6,134 bases of DNA from Candidatus Methanomethylophilaceae archaeon (GTDB lineage Archaea > Thermoplasmatota > Thermoplasmata > Methanomassiliicoccales > Methanomethylophilaceae): NCBI GenBank assembly GCA_017616575.1, contig JAFZXW010000135.1, forward strand, positions 1 to 6,134. Direction: 5' to 3'. The notes beneath the pieces were generated by a model. The model saw only the letters and a program-made list of their open reading frames with translations. It had not been told where the DNA came from and did not search any database. This document shows positions 1 through 4,046 of this stretch, one piece after another. The position numbers and the translations under genes are program-made. Position 1 is the stretch's first letter; every line of letters starts with the position of its first letter.

Positions 1-873
1 AGACGGCAGACAGGGTCATCCCGTGGGTCGCCCCAGTGTATCCGCCGATGGACTTGCCTATCATGTGGACCATCCAGTCCGTGGGCTTCCCGCGGGATAT
101 CAACGTGTTCAAGGCGAGGGACGCGGCCCACATGAGATTGGAGCGCGACTCGTAGTCGGACGGGTCCTTCACGGCGGTCCTGGAGCTGTTGACGACCGAC
201 CTCATCAGCCCCTCCGATATGTAATCGCTGACGCTGTCGTCGTCCCCGGAGAAGTACTGCTCGCAGACGTGGTTGAACGTGTCGTAGATCCCGGCGGACA
301 GCTGGTACGCCGGAAGGGACATGGTAAGCCTGGGGTCGAGGATAGAGAACCTGGGCATGACCTCCTCCCCGAAGATGTGCGCCACCTTCCTCTTCGAGCG
401 GGTGTCGGTTATCACCGCCCCGCCGTTCATCTCGGACCCCGTCCCGGACATCGTGAGGACGCATCCCACCGGGATCACAGGGCATTCGGACTCGCAGAAC
501 CTGACGAAGTACCTGTCCCAAGGGTCCTCGTCGCAGTAAACGGATACGGAGGGGCCTTGGCATAGTCGCAGCACGATCCCCCGCCGACGGCTAGAATGAG
601 GTCCGGACGGCATCCGCGGGCGATAGAAACCCCTTCCATGAGCTTGTCCAGTGTCGGGTTCGGCATCACTCCCGGGTCCTCCACCACACGCTTCCCATGG
701 TCCTCCAGGATCCTGACGACCTCGTCGTACACGCCGTTCCTCTTGACCGACCCCTGGCCGTACACCAGCATTACTGTGTCCCCGGCTTTGTCCAGCTCCT
801 CCCCCAGACGGGAAAGCGCCCCTTCGCCGAAATGGACCCTCGTGGGGTTGCAGTACGTGAAACTCCCTCTCAT
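1..873 (-). pseudogene. Iron-containing alcohol dehydrogenase (BdhA/YqhD-like), frameshifted, 3' end outside window
   Basis: Group III metal-dependent alcohol dehydrogenase, which would reduce aldehydes to alcohols with NAD(P)H in the cytoplasm. The ATG at 873-871 gives MRGSFTYCNPTRVHFG, the usual start of this family. The first 107 codons include the nucleotide-binding LAVGGGS (residues 94-100) and CDYAKA. At about 550-556 the frame breaks: read straight on, it ends in a TGA near 475, but one base over it continues as SVSVYCDEDPW, VGCVLTMSGTGSEMN, IYDTFNH and GATHG. In the joined product (about 291 residues in the window) the metal ligands would be Asp198, His202, His270 and His284, with the family spacing. 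Roughly the last 95 residues of a normal protein of about 385 lie beyond position 1. One base is missing in or next to the G-run at 551-554 (a C-run in the gene). Because conservation continues downstream, this is either a very recent mutation or an assembly error. No strong Shine-Dalgarno is seen. Confidence 0.85.
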
Positions 874-962
874 CGAAGGGAGCGAGCGAGGAGCGTCGAG
901 ATAACGGTTCCGTCCGTCTCGCCATGTTCCAAATACGGAGACCGCAATTCCCCCGCGATACA
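874..962. promoter_or_regulatory. Divergent intergenic region between the alcohol dehydrogenase and the small membrane protein
   Basis: This 89-bp gap must hold the promoters of both divergent units. On the plus strand the AT-rich CAAATAC at 930-936 lies about 27-30 bases before the ATG at 963, the distance expected for an archaeal TATA box serving a leaderless or near-leaderless transcript. On the minus strand GTTATCTC (898-905) lies about 28 bases before the ADH start. Both matches to the archaeal TATA consensus are weak, and the assignment is inference. The stretch around 880-895 carries short AGCG repetitions of no obvious meaning. Confidence 0.35.
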
Positions 963-1088
963 ATGGACCAGATGTGGTATTACGTCGGGGCTGCCGTCGT
1001 CGTGGTGATGATGTGCGTCGGGATCTACGGCATGGCGATAGCCAAAAGAGCCAGGCGCCGCCGAAGGCGTGAAGATGAAGAGCCCTAA
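963..1088 (+). CDS. Small single-span membrane protein, 41 residues, unknown function
   Basis: I do not recognise a family. The short product starts MDQMWYY, has one hydrophobic stretch at about residues 6-26 (YYVGAAVVVVMMCVGIYGMAI), and then a very basic run (KRARRRRRR, about residues 28-36) followed by EDEEP. This is one transmembrane helix, and by the positive-inside rule the basic tail should be cytoplasmic. Codons mostly end in G or C, like the neighbours. The TAA overlaps the start of the PemK-like gene by about 14-20 bases, which suggests translational coupling. An in-frame ATG at 924 would add 13 residues; I prefer 963 because of the TATA-like element at 930-936. It sits where a toxin-antitoxin operon would have its antitoxin, but it does not resemble MazE or other DNA-binding antitoxins. 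A chance open frame remains possible. Confidence 0.55.
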   Translation: MDQMWYYVGAAVVVVMMCVGIYGMAIAKRARRRRRREDEEP

Positions 1089-1449
1089 GCAGGAAGGCGT
1101 CCCCCGTCCGATGGAGGTCTGGAACGCCAATTTGTACTTCGACGACATGTCGGGCGCGAAGAACCGTCCCGTCATAGTGCTGGAGAAGAGGGACGACGAG
1201 TTCACGGTGCTCATGGTCACCAGCAGCGAGCGCATGCCAGGCCGCATGGTCAAGCTGGACGACCCGTACGAGGTCATGCTGGACAAGACGTCGTCCGTCC
1301 GCGTGGACCGCCTGTTCAGGATACCGCAGTCCAAATTCAACTACAAGCTGGGAGACCTTTGCGAATCGGACGCCGACATGGCCGTCAGGGTCCTGAACGA
1401 GCACAAGGCCACGAAGGCGTACAGGAGGAAGGCGTACCGACGCTTCTGA
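1075..1449 (+). CDS. PemK/MazF-like family protein (possible toxin-type endoribonuclease)
   Basis: Similarity to the PemK/MazF fold (PF02452) is visible as PMEVWNANLYFDD, then AKNRPVIVLEK, the beta-strand segment FTVLMVTSSE, and the later SSVRVDRLFRIPQSKF, which corresponds to the family's Y/SVRLDRL..IP.S motif. Family members are small single-domain proteins of about 110-125 residues; this one is 124. Many are ribosome-independent mRNA interferases, but divergent members have no proven RNase activity. The start could be ATG 1075 or GTG 1069, two codons upstream; both overlap the small membrane-protein gene. The tail is basic and repetitive (KAYRRKAYRRF), from a tandem DNA repeat at 1414-1443. 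No recognisable MazE/PemI antitoxin is adjacent, so the toxin role is inference. The permease frame begins inside or just after this gene. Confidence 0.75.
   Translation: MKSPKQEGVPRPMEVWNANLYFDDMSGAKNRPVIVLEKRDDEFTVLMVTSSERMPGRMVKLDDPYEVMLDKTSSVRVDRLFRIPQSKFNYKLGDLCESDADMAVRVLNEHKATKAYRRKAYRRF
1414..1443 (+). repeat. Imperfect 15-bp tandem repeat ending the PemK-like gene
   Basis: Two adjacent 15-base units (1414-1428 and 1429-1443) share AAGGCGTAC and encode KAYRR twice at the C-terminus of the PemK-like protein. The first unit ends in AGGAGG (1423-1428), a perfect Shine-Dalgarno core, yet no ATG, GTG or TTG follows at a normal distance in any frame. Confidence 0.6.
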
Positions 1450-1519
1450 GACTTCCAGCGACGGCTCCCTCCGCCAGGGCATTCTGCGCAGGGCGTCCGC
1501 GGCGGCCAAGGCGAATCCC

Positions 1520-2683
1520 GTGCTGGCCGCGTCCATAGTGCTCGCCTTGGCATCCATGGCGTTCTCGCCGCCGTCCATGGGGTATCTGGACCACATCGAC
1601 GTCCCGATGCTCTGCATCCTGTTCTGCCTGATGGCCTCCGTGGCCGGGATGTCCGAGTGCGGCCTTTTCGCCGCGGTTTCGGAAAGGATGGTCTCTTCGA
1701 CAGGCTCCGTCCGCGGGATGTGCCTCGCGCTGGTGGCGGCCACGTTCTTCGGGTCGATGGCCATGACCAACGACGTCGCCCTGATAACGTTCGTCCCGCT
1801 GGCCATGGCCGCCCTGATCGGGGCCGGAAGGAAGGACCTGATCATGCCCGTGCTGATCCTCCAGACCCTGGCCGCCAACCTTGGCAGCATGGCCACGCCC
1901 GTAGGAAGCCCGCAGAACCTGTTCATCTATTCAAAATACGGGGCGGACATAGGCGACTTCCTGCTGAGGATGCTTCCTCTGGTGCTCGTCGGCGGTGTAG
2001 CGGTGTTCGCAGGCTGCGCGTTCGGATGCAAAGGAAGGTGCATCTCGGCCTCGAATAAGGACGCGCCCGAGGTGGACCGCAGGCTGCTGGCAGCAATGGC
2101 CGCGGCCTTCGTCCTCGGGGTGTTGTCGGTATCAGGGACTGTCCCGTTCTGGCTGTCCCTGATCGTGACCCTGGCCGCGGTTCTGATCGTCCGTCCGTCC
2201 ATACTCAGGAAAGTGGATTACGGGCTCCTGCTGACGTTCCTCTTCCTGTTCATATTCACTGGGAACGTGTCCAGCCTGGAGCCGGTCGTCGGCTTCCTCG
2301 GCGGCCTCATGGACGAGTCGCCTGTCCTGACGACCGCCCTGTTCAGCCAGGCTGTCAGCAACGTCCCGGCGGCCATGATGCTTTCCAACTTCACCTCGGA
2401 CTGGGAGGCGCTTCTGGCAGGCGCCAACATCGGAGGGTTCGGGACCCCGATAGCGTCCATGGCCAGCCTGATAACCTTCCGCATCTACGCCAGATGGGAG
2501 AGCCACAGCTCCAAGGCGTTCATGGCGCTGTTCCTCCTATCCAACTTCGCATTCCTGGGAATGCTGCTCGGAGTAGACTGGATGCTTCATCCTTGGCGAC
2601 GAAACGGTTGCGGTGGACCCTTTCCGGCTTGTAGCGGCCCTCGTTGGGAACGACGTCCCCGAAAGGGTATCCGACGGCTATGA
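1520..2683 (+). CDS. ArsB/NhaD/CitMHS (SLC13-type) ion transporter permease
   Basis: Polytopic membrane protein of the ion transporter superfamily (PF03600-like), which carries anions such as di- and tricarboxylates, sulfate or arsenite, often with H+ or Na+; the substrate cannot be read here. About ten hydrophobic segments are visible. The internal two-fold repeat typical of the family is clear: MTNDVALITFVPL and ANLGSMATPVGSPQN (residues 82-133) match SQAVSNVPAAMMLSN and ANIGGFGTPIASMASL (residues 276-317). The start is uncertain. GTG 1520 is the only usable codon, but the frame is open back to 1397 and the preceding residues (RQGILRRASAAAKANPV) look like the real N-terminus of such proteins. 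The last family-like helix ends near residue 354; the 33 residues after it are basic, are antisense to the nitroreductase, and are probably not ancestral. It probably belongs to one transcript with the two genes before it. Confidence 0.85.
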   Translation: MLAASIVLALASMAFSPPSMGYLDHIDVPMLCILFCLMASVAGMSECGLFAAVSERMVSSTGSVRGMCLALVAATFFGSMAMTNDVALITFVPLAMAALIGAGRKDLIMPVLILQTLAANLGSMATPVGSPQNLFIYSKYGADIGDFLLRMLPLVLVGGVAVFAGCAFGCKGRCISASNKDAPEVDRRLLAAMAAAFVLGVLSVSGTVPFWLSLIVTLAAVLIVRPSILRKVDYGLLLTFLFLFIFTGNVSSLEPVVGFLGGLMDESPVLTTALFSQAVSNVPAAMMLSNFTSDWEALLAGANIGGFGTPIASMASLITFRIYARWESHSSKAFMALFLLSNFAFLGMLLGVDWMLHPWRRNGCGGPFPACSGPRWERRPRKGIRRL

Positions 2684-3107
2684 CGCAGAACGGCTTGAGC
2701 CCTTCAGGAAGCCCCATGATGCCGGAAACGGCCGCCATCCTGTCCGGATGCGGGGCAATCCCGATCCAGACCGTGCCGATGCCCCTGGACTTGGCGGCCA
2801 GGAGGATGTTCTGTGCGGCGGCGGCGAGGTCCTGCTGCCACATCTTGGGAGCCTTCATCCTCCCCTTGTCGGCTGCCAGGACGATGGCCATAGGCGCCCT
2901 GCCGACCGGGCCGGCATAGGGGGCGGCACGCGACAGCCCTTGAAGGAGCCCCACATCGTCCACGACGAAGAACTCCCAGCATTGCTGATTCATGGCGGAG
3001 GGGGCGTGCATCGCCGCCTTGAGCATGAGCTCGACATCCTCTTCCGGGACCGGGCGGCCGTCGAACGACCTTACGCTGGTCCTCGTGAATATCTCCTCGA
3101 CCGTCAT
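2520..3107 (-). CDS. Nitroreductase family FMN oxidoreductase
   Basis: Flavoenzyme of the nitroreductase superfamily (PF00881), a cytoplasmic FMN-dependent NAD(P)H oxidoreductase; the natural substrate is unknown. Visible hallmarks are TRTSVRSF (residues 8-15, phosphate and FMN contact), MHAPSAMNQQCWEFFVV (33-49), the helix with QQDLAAAAQNILLAA (91-105), GIGTVWIGI (109-117) and AVGYPFGD (144-151), then KPERVHRNRF (160-169), where the family usually ends. Residues 170-195 are an extra tail that is antisense to the permease gene. The ATG at 3107 is chosen because it begins the family core, has GAGGAAG upstream, and overlaps the exonuclease stop as ATGA. The frame extends further upstream to 3173, but those residues only shadow the exonuclease. 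At 195 residues it is about 25 longer than the family core. Confidence 0.9.
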   Translation of the reverse strand: MTVEEIFTRTSVRSFDGRPVPEEDVELMLKAAMHAPSAMNQQCWEFFVVDDVGLLQGLSRAAPYAGPVGRAPMAIVLAADKGRMKAPKMWQQDLAAAAQNILLAAKSRGIGTVWIGIAPHPDRMAAVSGIMGLPEGLKPFCVIAVGYPFGDVVPNEGRYKPERVHRNRFVAKDEASSLLRAAFPGMRSWIGGTAP

Positions 3108-3120
3108 CTCTTCTTCCTCT
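3104..3120 (-). promoter_or_regulatory. ATGA start-stop overlap with embedded ribosome binding site
   Basis: The exonuclease stop TGA (3106-3104) and the nitroreductase ATG (3107-3105) share bases as ATGA. The Lys/Arg-rich exonuclease tail (KRKKR) is encoded by purine-rich codons that include GAGGAAG, which can serve as a Shine-Dalgarno for the nitroreductase. Termination and reinitiation should therefore couple the two proteins. Confidence 0.65.
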
Positions 3121-3886
3121 TGAACGCCTTGAGGTACTTCAGGACCTCCTGGTCGCATTCGGAATCCGTCCACTCGGGGGTGTATCCGCCTTTAATGTAC
3201 TCGTTGTACCATGCGGCGCATTGGTCCATCACCGGCTTCATGTCGAGCTTCTGCTTCACGATGACGTAGGTGTTCTCCTCGGTGGGCACCCACTGCTTGG
3301 GGCGGTCGTAGTCGTCCTCTTCCAGGAACCCGACCAGGAACACTATCCTGTCCAGGTTGGAGAGCTCGGCGTACAGGGAGGCCTGGTACATGTACGACAT
3401 CGGGACGTTGGTGTACCCTCCGGCACCGTCCTCCCATTTCTCCTTCACGCCGGAGGTCTTGATCTCGAGGATCGAATTCCTCACGTTGTCCACTTTGATG
3501 TATCCGTCGACCAGCCCGCCGAACAGCTTGTCGTTGTGGAAATGGTCGTACCCGCACATCTCCATCGGAACAGGCTCCTCCACGGCAATGGAATGCCCCT
3601 CCGGGATTCCAAGGACGCTTCCAAGCATCGACGAGACGTTCTTTGCCAGATGGCTCCTCAGCACCGGCTCCAGGACGTTCCCGGCGTCTATGTACTTGTT
3701 CGCCTTGTCCCCGGGATACAGGCCGGCTAGCTCGCAGGCGACTTTGAAAGGGGAGGAGAACTCGCTGACCCCCATTATGGACCCGACGCGGGTGCCTGTG
3801 ATCTTCTTGAGCTTGTAAGTGTCGAAGTACACCGTCCTTTCCTCGTCGACGATGTCCTCGATGCCCATCCTACCGTCGTATGTCAT
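3104..3886 (-). CDS. YqaJ-like / lambda-exonuclease-type PD-(D/E)XK nuclease
   Basis: Resembles the YqaJ viral recombinase family (PF09588), whose lambda-type members resect double-stranded DNA ends 5' to 3' for single-strand annealing. The order of motifs fits. ITGTRVGSIMGVSEFSSPFKVACELAGL (residues 29-56) is the N-terminal signature. NVLEPVL (70-76) holds the conserved Glu73. GGLVDGYI has Asp127 and ILEIKTSG has Glu141 and Lys143, the D-ExK metal centre. YMYQASLYAEL has Gln168 in the helix after the active site. The length of 260 residues is normal. ATG 3886 is favoured by a TATA-like element 28 bases upstream; ATG 3868 is an alternative. Such exonucleases are usually phage-borne next to a RecT/Bet annealing protein, but none is in the window. 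Here it is coupled to a nitroreductase by ATGA. It could serve repair or be a domesticated viral gene; a defence role is not shown. Confidence 0.85.
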   Translation of the reverse strand: MTYDGRMGIEDIVDEERTVYFDTYKLKKITGTRVGSIMGVSEFSSPFKVACELAGLYPGDKANKYIDAGNVLEPVLRSHLAKNVSSMLGSVLGIPEGHSIAVEEPVPMEMCGYDHFHNDKLFGGLVDGYIKVDNVRNSILEIKTSGVKEKWEDGAGGYTNVPMSYMYQASLYAELSNLDRIVFLVGFLEEDDYDRPKQWVPTEENTYVIVKQKLDMKPVMDQCAAWYNEYIKGGYTPEWTDSECDQEVLKYLKAFKRKKR

Positions 3887-3920
3887 GCGGACCCGAACGT
3901 CGGCTCCGATTATTATCTTG
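3887..3920 (-). promoter_or_regulatory. Probable archaeal TATA promoter of the exonuclease-nitroreductase operon
   Basis: On the minus strand AAGATAATAAT (3919-3909) is the only AT-rich block near the gene in an otherwise GC-rich gap. Its centre lies about 28 bases before the A of the ATG at 3886, so transcription would begin at or next to the start codon. No Shine-Dalgarno is seen between, which fits a leaderless mRNA. This is inference from spacing. Confidence 0.45.
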
Positions 3921-3952
3921 GCGATGCGCGCACGCTACTCGAGGGCGAAGCA

Positions 3953-4012
3953 AAAATGCGCAAAAAAGCCCCTGCGGCCTCCGGAGAGCCGGGGCGATGT
4001 CCTCCGGAGGCC
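3953..4012 (-). terminator. Hairpin plus T-tract terminator after the LRR protein gene
   Basis: A perfect 10-bp inverted repeat, GGCCTCCGGA (3976-3985) with TCCGGAGGCC (4003-4012), encloses a 17-base loop. On the minus strand it is followed by T6 (3967-3962) and T5 (3957-3953). It lies 35 bases past the stop of the LRR gene and before the exonuclease promoter, so it should separate the two units. In archaea the T-tracts alone can terminate; the hairpin may add mRNA 3'-end stability. The rest of the 3887-4046 gap holds nothing else I can identify. Confidence 0.65.
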
Positions 4013-4046
4013 ACGCCTGGGGGGCGTAAATCGTTTGACTGCCGGA

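Noticed and set aside
475..560. In-frame TAG read as pyrrolysine, as used by some methanogens, to explain the broken alcohol dehydrogenase
   Set aside because: The break is a change of frame at a C-run followed later by TGA; no TAG readthrough would restore the family sequence.
23..565. Plus-strand open frame opposite the alcohol dehydrogenase
   Set aside because: Low-complexity Gly/Arg/His/Val-rich translation typical of a GC-rich antisense shadow; the minus strand codes a clear enzyme.
879..896. AGCG-rich short direct repetition before the alcohol dehydrogenase start as an operator
   Set aside because: Too short and low-complexity, with no dyad symmetry to support a binding site.
874..1926. 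Long minus-strand open frame upstream of, and in frame with, the alcohol dehydrogenase
   Set aside because: Its amino acids have no family character and it lies antisense to the permease and PemK-like genes; high GC content leaves the opposite frame open by chance.
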